DNA from: an uncultured Faecalibacterium sp.
GTDB taxonomy: Bacteria; Bacillota; Clostridia; Oscillospirales; Ruminococcaceae
DNA length: 64,000 bases
Assembly (NCBI GenBank): GCA_934525845.1
Contig: CAKSZS010000004.1
Coordinates: forward strand, 1 to 64,000
Direction: 5' to 3'
In this document: in pieces, positions 33,099-41,213 of the stretch
Position numbering within the stretch: position 1 is the first letter of the stretch
Layout of the letters: every line of letters begins with the position of its first letter
Position numbers and translations under genes: made by a program
The notes under the pieces: generated by a model
Seen by the model: the letters and a program-made list of their open reading frames with translations, nothing else
What the model was told of the DNA's origin: nothing
Database searches by the model: none

Positions 33099-33971
33099 TC
33101 AGTCTTCGTTGTCGTCCTCCTCATCGCCGTAGGCCTCGTCGTCCTCCTCGTCCGCGTAGGCTTCCTCGGCATCCTCTGCCTGGTCGTCGTCCTCCGCTTC
33201 GTCCTCCGCTTCGCCGTCCGCAGGGGCGGCGTCATCGTCTTCGCTGTCGAGGTCCGTCACATCGATGATCGTTCCGTCCCCTTCCGAGGGCTGGAACGAG
33301 GCCAGCAGCTGATCCAGAAAATGGCAGATCGCCGCGGGATCGTCGGGGACGGAGCCGATGGAAGCGGTCAGATCCGGATCAATGTCCTGCAGCACACGGG
33401 ACGCAGAGCTGTCGTCCACGGCATCCTCGCTGTCTTCCTCCGCGTCCTCGGCTTCCTCTTTTTCTTCCTTGAGACGGGCCTCGCAGTCCTCCAGAGCCTG
33501 CGCGGGGTCGACGCCGGAGAACATCACCTGCAGGATGCCATTGCCGTACTGCCGGAACATGTCAGGCGGGCAGAAGACGCTGTCATCAATGGCCTCCTCC
33601 ACAGGAACACCGCCGTGGCAGTCCACATAGTAATTGAAGGCCAGCTCGCCATCACGGTAATCCATCACGAAATTGCCGTTGCACAGGCCGTTGCACAGGC
33701 GGTAGTTGACGCGGGTGAGGTACTCTGCCAGACGCGCCATGCTCTTGGCATCCTTGGGATCGGCCGACACCGAGGACAGGGCACGCACGGTATAGGAATC
33801 CTTCTTCACATTGATGCGCAGATCCACACGACGGATCATGCTGTCGGTGGGGAGATCCAACTGGATCAGACCCAGGATTTCGGAGGCATGGTAGTACAGG
33901 TGCTTCTTGTCCAGAAAGCGGCGGATCGCATTGAAGACCCCCTCGGAATAGTGATCGAATTTAAATGCCAT
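33099..33971 (-). CDS. YbjN-like protein with long acidic tail
   Basis: 290 aa. Residues ~1-160 fit the YbjN/type III chaperone-like fold: an N-terminal helix and strands (DLRINVKKDSYTVRAL), then LAEYLTRVNYRLCNG, GELAFNYYVDC and VFCPPDMFRQYGNGILQVM. The rest is extremely acidic, ending in about 60 residues that are mostly Asp/Glu. GGGAGGAA precedes the ATG. Single-gene unit with its own island-type promoter (34049-34086) and 5' stem-loop. The chaperone-like fold suggests binding to another island protein, for example the toxin (speculation). Confidence 0.7.
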   Translation of the reverse strand: MAFKFDHYSEGVFNAIRRFLDKKHLYYHASEILGLIQLDLPTDSMIRRVDLRINVKKDSYTVRALSSVSADPKDAKSMARLAEYLTRVNYRLCNGLCNGNFVMDYRDGELAFNYYVDCHGGVPVEEAIDDSVFCPPDMFRQYGNGILQVMFSGVDPAQALEDCEARLKEEKEEAEDAEEDSEDAVDDSSASRVLQDIDPDLTASIGSVPDDPAAICHFLDQLLASFQPSEGDGTIIDVTDLDSEDDDAAPADGEAEDEAEDDDQAEDAEEAYADEEDDEAYGDEEDDNED

Positions 33972-34019
33972 GGTACATTCCTCCCGGCTTTCAGAAGCCT
34001 TTTTTCAGGTGGCTGGTTC

Positions 34020-34086
34020 GGAAGCTGTTTGCTTCCTGCAGTGTCTGTAGTCTGCATCCGGGATCCGGAACTTTGGGTGGGGGGAA
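34020..34086 (-). promoter_or_regulatory. Island promoter motif, site 9, with 5' stem-loop (YbjN-like gene)
   Basis: Minus strand: TTCCCCC (34080-34086), 25 nt, CAGACT (34049-34054, a weak -10). Twelve nt later GGAAGC pairs with GCTTCC (34020-34036). The weak -10 lowers confidence, but spacing and stem-loop fit the other sites. Confidence 0.55.
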
Positions 34087-34127
34087 GCGCAAAAATGGAT
34101 CCCGGGGGCAGTTTTTCAGGAGAAAAA

Positions 34128-34168
34128 GCAAAAAGCGGCTGCCGCACAGGATCCTGCGCGGCAGCCGC
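34128..34168 (-). terminator. Terminator of the 194-aa gene
   Basis: On the minus strand GCGGCTGCCGC pairs with GCGGCAGCCGC, followed by TTTTT. It insulates the YbjN-like gene's promoter just downstream. Confidence 0.85.
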
Positions 34169-34191
34169 CTACGGCGGAAAGAGAGAACAGC

Positions 34192-34776
34192 TCAGCGGGA
34201 CAGCGGGGTGCCGTCCGCATCGCACAGGGTGTAGCCGGCGGCAAAGTCTGCCTCGGACACCAGATTGAAATCAACGTCCTCCACGGCACCGTCTGCACCG
34301 TACTGGATGGAATAGAAGATCACCGTGCCCTTGTCGGAGGTGCTCAGGGGGGCACCGTACAGGAAGGCGCTGAAGTAGTGCTGGGGGTCGGCGGGGTTCA
34401 GGCAGAGCCGGTCAGCGTGGAGCAGTGCGGCGATCTCCGGGCACATCCCGTCTTCCTTCTGCCAGATCCTGCGGGGCGTGGGCTTCTGCTCGTAGAGATC
34501 CTGTGCGGCGTCCGCAAGGGTGTGGTTGGCCTCGAAGTAGGCGCGGGTGTTGGGGTAGGGATAGTGCCGGCCGTCCACCGTATCCACCTTGAAGTAATCC
34601 CCGCGCTGGGCCAGCTCGCCGCTGCCGTGCACAGCCTCCTGCGAGAACAGTTCGTAACGCCCATCGGGCAGGCAGCGGATGGCGCCTTCTTCGATGAGCT
34701 GGCGCTCCATGGCGCTGCCGTCTCCCAGACGATAAGCGTGGACCAGGACCTTCTTGTTCTTGATGGCGTATTTCAT
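34192..34776 (-). CDS. Hypothetical protein, possibly PGDYG-type domain
   Basis: 194 aa with no membrane segment. The middle part (RYELFSQEAVHGSGE, then RGDYFKVD and YPYPNTRAYFEANH) resembles the PGDYG-like domain seen in several bacterial proteins, which has no known function. A TATAAT -10 at 34834-34839 and an AAGGAG site precede the ATG. Lacks the TTCCCCC motif, so it may not belong to the regulon although it sits inside the island. Confidence 0.6.
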   Translation of the reverse strand: MKYAIKNKKVLVHAYRLGDGSAMERQLIEEGAIRCLPDGRYELFSQEAVHGSGELAQRGDYFKVDTVDGRHYPYPNTRAYFEANHTLADAAQDLYEQKPTPRRIWQKEDGMCPEIAALLHADRLCLNPADPQHYFSAFLYGAPLSTSDKGTVIFYSIQYGADGAVEDVDFNLVSEADFAAGYTLCDADGTPLSR

Positions 34777-34833
34777 AATGTATTCTCCTTTTGTATCGTA
34801 TCACGCGGCGCATCCGGCAGGGACTCTGCCGGT

Positions 34834-34839
34834 ATTATA
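34834..34839 (-). promoter_or_regulatory. Consensus -10 of the 194-aa gene
   Basis: TATAAT on the minus strand preceded by GTGG (extended -10-like). No clear -35. Unlike neighbouring island units it lacks TTCCCCC. Confidence 0.5.
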
Positions 34840-34888
34840 CCACAAATTCCGGAAAAACAGCGCGGCAGCAGGCGAAATTTCCGGCTGC

Positions 34889-35461
34889 TCAGAATACCTC
34901 GTCGGCCAGGCCGTATTCCACCGCCTGCCGGGCAGTCAGGTAAAAGTCGCGCTCGGTGTCGAGGTTGATCTTTTTCTGGGGCTGGCCGGTGTACTGGCAC
35001 AGCAGCTCGTTGAGCTGGCTGCGGGTCTGGCGGATGCGGGAGGCCTGGATTTCGATGTCGGTCTGCTGGCCGGACATTCCGCCCATGACCTGATGGATCA
35101 TCACAGTGCCGTTGCGGGAGACCGTGCGGTGTCCCTTGGTCCCGGCCGCGAGGATCACGGCGGCCATGCTGGCGGCCAGCCCGACACAGCGGGTGGAGAC
35201 CACCACGCCCTGCGCCTTGGCGCGCTCGATCTCATCGATCAGCGCCAGGCCGTCCACGACGCTGCCGCCGGGCGAGTGGATGCTCAGGGTGACCTCCCGG
35301 GCATTGTGCAGCACCAGATAGCGCAGCTGCAGGGCGGCGTCCAGCGCGCTCTGGGAGGTGACCTCCCCATACAGGCTGATCTCGTTCTGTTCCGTGAACA
35401 GTGCGGCGGGGATGGTGCCCTCGCGGGGGCCGAGTTTGCTGTTGAGCTGAACGGTGATCAT
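34889..35461 (-). CDS. ClpP-family serine protease, accessory paralogue
   Basis: 190 aa with the full ClpP triad: Ser99 in GLAASMAA, His123 in MIHQVMGG and Asp168 in NLDTERD, plus the ClpP-like C-terminus RQAVEYGLADEVF. There is no propeptide-like leader and no ClpX or ClpA gene nearby. It is probably not the housekeeping ClpP because it lies third in an operon after an unknown protein and a TraG/VirD4-like ATPase. It could be driven by that ATPase or by a chromosomal Clp unfoldase (inference). Confidence 0.85.
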   Translation of the reverse strand: MITVQLNSKLGPREGTIPAALFTEQNEISLYGEVTSQSALDAALQLRYLVLHNAREVTLSIHSPGGSVVDGLALIDEIERAKAQGVVVSTRCVGLAASMAAVILAAGTKGHRTVSRNGTVMIHQVMGGMSGQQTDIEIQASRIRQTRSQLNELLCQYTGQPQKKINLDTERDFYLTARQAVEYGLADEVF

Positions 35462-35513
35462 TGTGCATTCTCCTTTTCGATTCTGTGTTGTTCTGTGGCT
35501 CGTTTGGGGGGCA

Positions 35514-37145
35514 TCAGGCGGCGGAAGTGCCGCAGAGGTAGTGTACGAACGCGTTGTACTGTTCGGTCAGCCGCCGCATCTTTTTGCGGATGGAGACGGC
35601 CTCTGCGCTCACCGCATCCGGATGTTCGGCGGCTTTTTTCATAAAGGAGACCCGGCGGGAAAAAGTCTCTGCATCCAGAACAGCGGGGCGGGCGATGGCT
35701 TTCTGGGGAGGGGTGCAGCCCTCCGGTGCGGCCGGGACCTGATACAGGCTGATGTCCGGCAGGCGGGTGACCAGAACGGTATCGCCGCTGAGGTACAGCG
35801 CTTCGGTGTAGTCGGTGCCCTTCCGGAGCTGCATCAGCTGGTGGGTGCTCAGCAAAGGCGCGGCCTCGCCACGTTCGTTCAGGTGGGTCTGCCCGGTGTG
35901 GAAGCTGAGCAGCTCCAGCAGTTCAAGCTCGTTGCTCCGCAGGTAGAACCAGTTGGAGCAGTTGGCAAGGATGGTGGACGCCTGGGTGGGGTAAACACTG
36001 CGCAGCTGCTGCAGGCTCTGGCAGACGATGAACCAGCGGATGTTCCGGCTGCGGAGCGCCGAGATGTACCGGTCCATGGAGGAGATGCGGATGTTGCAGA
36101 ACTCGTCCATGACAAAGTTCAGCCGCACCGGCAGTGCGCCGCCGTTGGCAGCGGCCTGCTTCAGCAGGACCGAGAGGAGCTGCTGGACAACGATGCCTTC
36201 CAGCGTATCGTAGGCGTCGGTCTCGTCCGGCATGACCAGGATCAGCGCGATCCGCTTGTCCGGGTCGGACAGATCCCGGAAGTGGAACCCGGAGGTGGAG
36301 ATCATGTGCAGCAGCTGCGCGTTGCTGGTGATGAAGTTCAGCATACCGGTCGCGGTGCCCAGAACGCAGGAGCGGGTCTTGTCCGGAAAATCGCAGATGT
36401 TCAGCAGCTGCACCAGAATGGGGTGATTCCGGGCGGCGTCCGGCAGGGCGTGGCAGATCGTGGACAGCTCCTCCAGGCCGTCATCGTTCAGGTAGGTGGA
36501 CAGGGTGTACAGATTCAGTTGGTCGGGAGATGCGGCCAGAAAGAGCAGCAGGAAGCTGATGCCGGTCAGGAGCGCCTGTGCGTTCTGCACCCAGAAGGGA
36601 TCCTGATTGGGAACCGTGGACAGCCGGGTGATGGCGGTGGTCAGCTCGTGCAGGGCGGAAATGGCACCTGCAATATCGCCTGCCTGGAACAGGTCGGTGG
36701 CGACCTCCAGCAGGTTCACGCTGCTCTGGTCGAAGGTGCGGAAGTTGAGCCGCACGATCTCGTACCCGTTTTCGGCCAGTGCACCGCAGACGGTCCGGCC
36801 GATGTTGCTGTCGGGGTCGGTCAGCTCTCCCTTGATGTCCACGGCAACGATGTTCTCGTGGGCATAGGCCAGCGAGACCAGCGTGGGGGCCACCAGAAGC
36901 CGCGTTTTCTTGGAGCCGGACTGACCAAAGACGATGCTCATGCTGTCATCGTTCTGGAACACGGCGCCTTCCGGCCCGGCCAGAATGGGCATTCCGCCGG
37001 CGTGCAGATCTTCCCGCTTCCGCACCAGCCCGAACCGCTGCCGCAGTTCGTCCGGGTCGGCAAAACGATCATCGCCGGGGTGCAGCAGGCTGTAGGGCGC
37101 CCAGTCGGCGGTATATTCAGGAAACTCTTTTCTGTAAACGCACAT
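35514..37145 (-). CDS. TraG/VirD4-like P-loop ATPase without membrane helices
   Basis: 543 aa from ATG 37145 (AAGGAGG 9 nt upstream; a GTG at 37151 is too close). The Walker A is FGQSGSKKT (73-81), where the usual GSGKT has Lys in place of Gly. Walker B is FVMDEFCNI, followed by the family sequence ALRSRNIRWFIVCQSLQQL and ILANCSNWFYLRS. These are hallmarks of type IV coupling proteins. Two usual features are missing: N-terminal membrane helices and neighbouring relaxase or mating-pair genes. Overlaps the upstream gene by ~29 nt. Could move DNA or protein, or act as an unfoldase for the adjacent ClpP (speculation). Confidence 0.8.
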   Translation of the reverse strand: MCVYRKEFPEYTADWAPYSLLHPGDDRFADPDELRQRFGLVRKREDLHAGGMPILAGPEGAVFQNDDSMSIVFGQSGSKKTRLLVAPTLVSLAYAHENIVAVDIKGELTDPDSNIGRTVCGALAENGYEIVRLNFRTFDQSSVNLLEVATDLFQAGDIAGAISALHELTTAITRLSTVPNQDPFWVQNAQALLTGISFLLLFLAASPDQLNLYTLSTYLNDDGLEELSTICHALPDAARNHPILVQLLNICDFPDKTRSCVLGTATGMLNFITSNAQLLHMISTSGFHFRDLSDPDKRIALILVMPDETDAYDTLEGIVVQQLLSVLLKQAAANGGALPVRLNFVMDEFCNIRISSMDRYISALRSRNIRWFIVCQSLQQLRSVYPTQASTILANCSNWFYLRSNELELLELLSFHTGQTHLNERGEAAPLLSTHQLMQLRKGTDYTEALYLSGDTVLVTRLPDISLYQVPAAPEGCTPPQKAIARPAVLDAETFSRRVSFMKKAAEHPDAVSAEAVSIRKKMRRLTEQYNAFVHYLCGTSAA

Positions 37146-37911
37146 AATCACGATCCTCCTTGTTCAGATCCACAGGCTGCAGGGGCCGGCCGGCCAGCCG
37201 GGTGAGCAGGCAGTCTTCCCGTTCTGTCCAGGCACAGAGACGGCTGTAAGTAATGGCGGCGCCAAGCGGCATATCCCGGGTCAGATCCGCAAGCACGCGG
37301 TCCAGCAGATGAAGGGTGCGCTCTTTCCGCAGTTCCGGTGCGGCCAGCAGCTGTGCCAGGATCTCGGCCCCGCCGCGGAGAGAGCCATGTCCCCGCAGGT
37401 GCAGGTTCACTTCCAGCAGGCCGGCCAGCCGTTTGCGGTCTTCAAACAGCGAAAGCGCAAAGGACTGCGCGGGAAGATACCGGTCACAGCAGCGCTCCAG
37501 AAGGGAGACCGCCTCGGCCGGGGCGTCCCGCAGAAGGAAGGCCGGCCAGCCCATGAAACCGATCTGATCCGACCAGTATTTCAGCAGAAGCTGAAAATAG
37601 TCCTCGTCCAGATGGCCGATCCAGTCGGTCACATCCAGCACGACCAGCCCGTTGTAAGAGGGCGTAAAGCCTTTGGCGTGTGCGATGGCACGTTCCGTCT
37701 GCACGATAAGGGGAAACGCCCGTTCGTAAGGGGGAACGTAATTGGCCCGGATCAGGACATAAGGCGTTTCGCGGTCAGATCGGGGGTTTCCGGCCAGCTG
37801 TGCGATCAGAGGCTCCGGGCTGACCAGATCGGTGCTGAGAACGGCGGCACAGCATTCACTGCGGAGCGTTTCCAGAACGGGCGGCAGGGATAACAGAGAT
37901 AAATCGATCAT
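37117..37911 (-). CDS. Unknown protein at the head of the TraG-like/ClpP unit
   Basis: 264 aa, no family recognised. Mostly soluble, with VLDVTDWIGHLDEDYFQLLLKYW and FMGWPAFLLRDA as distinctive stretches; the N-terminus resembles an alpha/beta P-loop-like fold without a P-loop. The 3' end overlaps the TraG-like gene by ~29 nt, so they are translationally coupled and probably interact. AGGAGGT precedes the ATG, and an island-type promoter (37993-38029) drives the unit. Confidence 0.7.
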   Translation of the reverse strand: MIDLSLLSLPPVLETLRSECCAAVLSTDLVSPEPLIAQLAGNPRSDRETPYVLIRANYVPPYERAFPLIVQTERAIAHAKGFTPSYNGLVVLDVTDWIGHLDEDYFQLLLKYWSDQIGFMGWPAFLLRDAPAEAVSLLERCCDRYLPAQSFALSLFEDRKRLAGLLEVNLHLRGHGSLRGGAEILAQLLAAPELRKERTLHLLDRVLADLTRDMPLGAAITYSRLCAWTEREDCLLTRLAGRPLQPVDLNKEDRDYVRLQKRVS

Positions 37912-37935
37912 AAGAACCTCCTGTTTGCAGGGTGT

Positions 37936-38029
37936 GTTCCGTTTTCCGGAACGAAATCGGACCGGAATCGAGGGTTCCGGATTTGCCTTTTCAGGTTACA
38001 CCGGAAATTCCTGCTTTTCCGAGGGGGAA
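37936..38029 (-). promoter_or_regulatory. Island promoter motif, site 10, with 5' stem-loops (TraG-like/ClpP unit)
   Basis: Minus strand: TTCCCCC (38023-38029), 24 nt, TAACCT (37993-37998). Stem-loops follow: CCGGAA/TTCCGG (37962-37980) and GTTCCG/CGGAAC (37936-37952). Back-to-back with site 11, again with 17 nt between the two C-blocks. Confidence 0.6.
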
Positions 38030-38046
38030 GGCCCGGCAGACAAGGC

Positions 38047-38121
38047 TTCCCTCTCCGCAAACCGGGGAACGGCATGGTAATTTAAAAGAAAAGACGGGCC
38101 GGGACGAGCCGGAAAACCGGC
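38047..38121 (+). promoter_or_regulatory. Island promoter motif, site 11, with 5' stem-loop (zincin gene)
   Basis: TTCCCTC (38047-38053; one mismatch), 24 nt, TAATTT (38078-38083). A stem GCCGG/CCGGC (38108-38121) follows. Divergent partner of site 10. Confidence 0.55.
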
Positions 38122-38150
38122 GGTCACGGCAGGAAAGGAAGGATTCGAGG

Positions 38151-39248
38151 ATGCGGAATACCAGTACCAGAACGGGGACCGAGTTTCTGCTGGAAAGTTT
38201 ATGGGAGGGGCTTTGCCTCTGGCTGCTGTACCAGAAAGGGCTGTTCCGCTGTCTGCCGGGCTGGACGTATGGCCGGTCGGTGCTGCTGCTGACCGGAATG
38301 CAGATCGGAATGCTGCTGCTGAGCGATTATCTGCTGTTCCGGCATCACCGCACCGGCGGCACCCAGTGTGCAGCGCTGTTTCTGCCCTATGGCGTCTATA
38401 CTCTGCTGATCTACCGGCGGGAGCTGGAATGGGCAGGATGGGCGCTGCCGGCCGTCTGCGCCGGGCTGGCGCTGGGGTATACGGTGCTGTGCATGGCGCA
38501 GAAGATCCCGGACTCCGGCCGGAAAGCCTGCATCCTGAAAAACCGGGCATACCGCTGCTGGTGGGTCAGCTGGGAACTGCTGGCCGCCGGTGCCGTGCTG
38601 CTGGTGGGAGGGCTGTTCCTGAATTTTGTGCTGGGGCTGAATCTGTTCCTGCCCGTGGTGCAGCCGACGGTCGAAACCAATGCGGCGGTGAACACCCGGA
38701 CGCTGGAAGGCTGTGCCGTGGAGCTGCAGCCCCTGCGGGAGGGGACCTGGAAAACGCTGAGCATCCGGAGAAAACTGGATATGCTGCAGAAAGTGGCCAA
38801 CCTCGAAGTGCAGGAGCTGGGTCTGCCGCAGGAGCTTCGCGTCGGCGGTTCGGTGCTGGGCGAAAACGTTCTGGCGGAGTATGAGGACCGGACGCATACG
38901 ATCCGGGTCAGTCTGGATCTGCTGGAAGAGGGCAGCAGCGGCATGGTGCTGGATGCGCTGCTGCATGAGTGCTACCATGCCTATCAGCACCAGCTGGCGG
39001 AGCTTTACAAGGCCGAGAGCGACCCGGCCGTGCTGCAGCTGAAAGTGTTCCGCACGGCCGCACAGTATGCATACGAATTTTCCCATTACGAAGACGAGGA
39101 TCTGCAGGCCTACTATGAGCAGGCCTGTGAGATGGATGCCCGTTCCTATGCGTGGGAGCGGAAGAGTATTTATTCCGAATGCATCCGCTCGGTGATCGTG
39201 GAACAGCGCCCGGCGGAGATCGTGTCCGCTTCGGAAGCGGCTTCCTGA
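38151..39248 (+). CDS. Membrane-bound zincin metalloprotease (HExxH)
   Basis: 365 aa from ATG 38151. The first ~165 residues hold about four or five hydrophobic helices (LLLTGMQIGMLLLS, LELLAAGAVLLVGG type). After the last helix comes a protease-like domain with LLHECYHAYQHQ (HECYH) and a downstream CEMDARSYAWE, which supplies the third glutamate/aspartate ligand as in gluzincins. The catalytic domain could lie on either side of the membrane. Single-gene unit with an island-type promoter; it marks the right edge of the island. May cleave a membrane component of the system (inference). Confidence 0.8.
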   Translation: MRNTSTRTGTEFLLESLWEGLCLWLLYQKGLFRCLPGWTYGRSVLLLTGMQIGMLLLSDYLLFRHHRTGGTQCAALFLPYGVYTLLIYRRELEWAGWALPAVCAGLALGYTVLCMAQKIPDSGRKACILKNRAYRCWWVSWELLAAGAVLLVGGLFLNFVLGLNLFLPVVQPTVETNAAVNTRTLEGCAVELQPLREGTWKTLSIRRKLDMLQKVANLEVQELGLPQELRVGGSVLGENVLAEYEDRTHTIRVSLDLLEEGSSGMVLDALLHECYHAYQHQLAELYKAESDPAVLQLKVFRTAAQYAYEFSHYEDEDLQAYYEQACEMDARSYAWERKSIYSECIRSVIVEQRPAEIVSASEAAS

Positions 39249-39261
39249 ACCCGAAACAAAA

Positions 39262-39305
39262 AACAGCCGCTGCCCCTCCGGGTCTCCGGAAGGACAGCGG
39301 CTGTT
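39262..39305. terminator. Bidirectional terminator at the island's right edge
   Basis: ACAGCCGCTG pairs with CAGCGGCTGT, with an inner CCTCCGG/CCGGAAGG stem, between the convergent zincin and P-type ATPase genes. Confidence 0.75.
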
Positions 39306-39320
39306 GGGTTATCAGGAAGA

Positions 39321-41213
39321 TTACGGCTCGTTTTTCTTCACGAGGTCTTTGGTGTACAGGGCACGGGTGGCGTTGAGCACGGCCAGCACCATGACGCCCA
39401 CATCGGCAAAGATGGCCGTCCACATACTGGCCATGCCCAGAGCGCCCAGCACCAGGCAGGCGAACTTGATGGCCAGAGCGAACACGATGTTCTCGTACAC
39501 GATGCGCAGGGTGCGGCGGGCAATGCGCATGGCCAGTGCGATCTTGGCCGGGTCATCGTCCATCAGGACAACGTCGGCGGCTTCAATGGCGGCGTCCGAA
39601 CCCAGTGCACCCATGGCGATGCCCACATCGGCGCGGGAGAGCACCGGGGCGTCGTTGATGCCGTCGCCCACGAAGGCCAGATTTTCCTTGGGCTGCTTTT
39701 CGGCGATCAGCTTTTCGATCTGATCCACCTTGTCGCCGGGCAGCAGGCCGGCATGGAACTCATCCAGCCCCAGCTCGGCGGAAACGGCCTTGGCGACCGG
39801 TTCGGCATCGCCGGTCAGCATGACGGTCTTGCGCACGCCGGCGTCTTTCAGGGCGCGGATGGCCTGGGCGCTGTGGGGCTTGACCACATCGGCGATCAGC
39901 AGATAACCGGCGTACCTGCCGTCAATGGCAACGTGCACGATGGTGCCGGCTTCGTTCACGGCGGGGGCGGCCAGGCCAAGCTTTCCCATCAGGCGGGCGT
40001 TGCCGGCGGCAACGGCCTTGCCGTCCACTTTGGCGGTCACGCCGTGGCCGCCCAGTTCCTGCACATCGGTGACGCGGCCTGCATCGATCTCTTTGCCGTA
40101 AGTGGCCTTGATGCTCAGGGAGATGGGGTGCTTGGACCAGCTCTCCGCCAGCGCAGCGGCTTCCACCAGAGCATCCTCGGAGGTGCCCTCCGCGGGGTGG
40201 ATGCCGGTGACCTTGAAGGTGCCCTGGGTCAGGGTGCCGGTCTTGTCAAAGACCACGATGCCGGTGCGGGCCAGCTCTTCCAGGTAGGTGGAACCCTTGA
40301 CCAGGATGCCGCAGGCGGAGGCACCGCCGATGCCGCCGAAGAAGCTCAGCGGGATGGAGATGACCAGCGCGCAGGGGCAGCTGATGACCAGGAAGGTCAG
40401 GGCGCGGTAGATCCAGTCGCCGAAGCGGGCGGGCTGGCCCAGGAGCAGCAGCACGATGGGCGGCAGGAAAGCCAGCGCCAGCGCGCCGTAGCAGACAGCC
40501 GGGGTGTACACCCGGGCAAAGCGGGTGATGAAGTTTTCGGCACGGGCCTTTTTCATGCTGGAATTTTCCACCAGATCCAGGATCTTGGAGACGGTGGATT
40601 CGCCGAACTCCTTGGTGGTCTGCACCTTCAGCAGGCCGGTCATGTTCACACAGCCGCTGATGACCTCGTCGCCGGTCTGCACATCGCGGGGCAGGCTCTC
40701 GCCGGTCAGGGCGGCGGTGTTCAGGGCGGAAGTGCCCTCCACGATGACACCATCGATGGGCACCCGCTCGCCGGGCTGCACCACGATCACGGTGCCGACC
40801 TCCACGTCATCGGGGTCCACCTGCTCCAGCTTGCCGTCCTCGCCTTCCACGTTGGCGTAGTCCGGGCGGATGTCCATCAGGCTGGAAATGCTCTGGCGGC
40901 TCTTGCCCACCGCCACGCTCTGGAACAGCTCGCCGATCTGGTAGAAGATGATAACGGCACAGCCTTCCACATAGTCTCCCAGCGCAAAGGCGCCTACGGT
41001 GGCCACGGCCATCAGGAAGCACTCATCAAAGGGCTGGCGGTTCTTGATGCCCTTCAGCGCCTTGCGCAGCACGTCCCAGCCCACCACCAGATAGGGGATG
41101 CAGTAGAGCAGCAGCTCCACCGGGGTCGGGAAGGTCGGCAGGAGCTTGAGCACGATCACCAGCGCCAGCGCAATGAGGATCTGGCGCAGGGATTTTTTCT
41201 GCTTTTTGTTCAT
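39321..41213 (-). CDS. cadA: P1B-type zinc/cadmium-transporting ATPase lacking its own HMA domain
   Basis: 630 aa from ATG 41213 (AAAAGGAG upstream). Heavy-metal P-type ATPase that exports divalent metals with ATP. Motifs: CPC in the transport helix (279-281), DKTGTLT (Asp323), SKHPIS for the HP motif, and GDGINDAPVL. The last helices carry a lysine and aspartate (IKFACLV..., FADVGVM) as in Zn/Cd/Pb pumps. The usual N-terminal HMA domain is absent; a free 73-aa HMA protein is encoded upstream. Last gene of an ArsR-HMA-ATPase unit, with a terminator-like hairpin before it that may lower its expression. Confidence 0.92.
   Translation of the reverse strand: MNKKQKKSLRQILIALALVIVLKLLPTFPTPVELLLYCIPYLVVGWDVLRKALKGIKNRQPFDECFLMAVATVGAFALGDYVEGCAVIIFYQIGELFQSVAVGKSRQSISSLMDIRPDYANVEGEDGKLEQVDPDDVEVGTVIVVQPGERVPIDGVIVEGTSALNTAALTGESLPRDVQTGDEVISGCVNMTGLLKVQTTKEFGESTVSKILDLVENSSMKKARAENFITRFARVYTPAVCYGALALAFLPPIVLLLLGQPARFGDWIYRALTFLVISCPCALVISIPLSFFGGIGGASACGILVKGSTYLEELARTGIVVFDKTGTLTQGTFKVTGIHPAEGTSEDALVEAAALAESWSKHPISLSIKATYGKEIDAGRVTDVQELGGHGVTAKVDGKAVAAGNARLMGKLGLAAPAVNEAGTIVHVAIDGRYAGYLLIADVVKPHSAQAIRALKDAGVRKTVMLTGDAEPVAKAVSAELGLDEFHAGLLPGDKVDQIEKLIAEKQPKENLAFVGDGINDAPVLSRADVGIAMGALGSDAAIEAADVVLMDDDPAKIALAMRIARRTLRIVYENIVFALAIKFACLVLGALGMASMWTAIFADVGVMVLAVLNATRALYTKDLVKKNEP

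Noticed and set aside
35514..37145. Evidence for an integrated conjugative element
   Set aside because: A TraG/VirD4-like ATPase alone is not enough: no relaxase, VirB4 partner set, integrase or replication gene is visible anywhere in the window.
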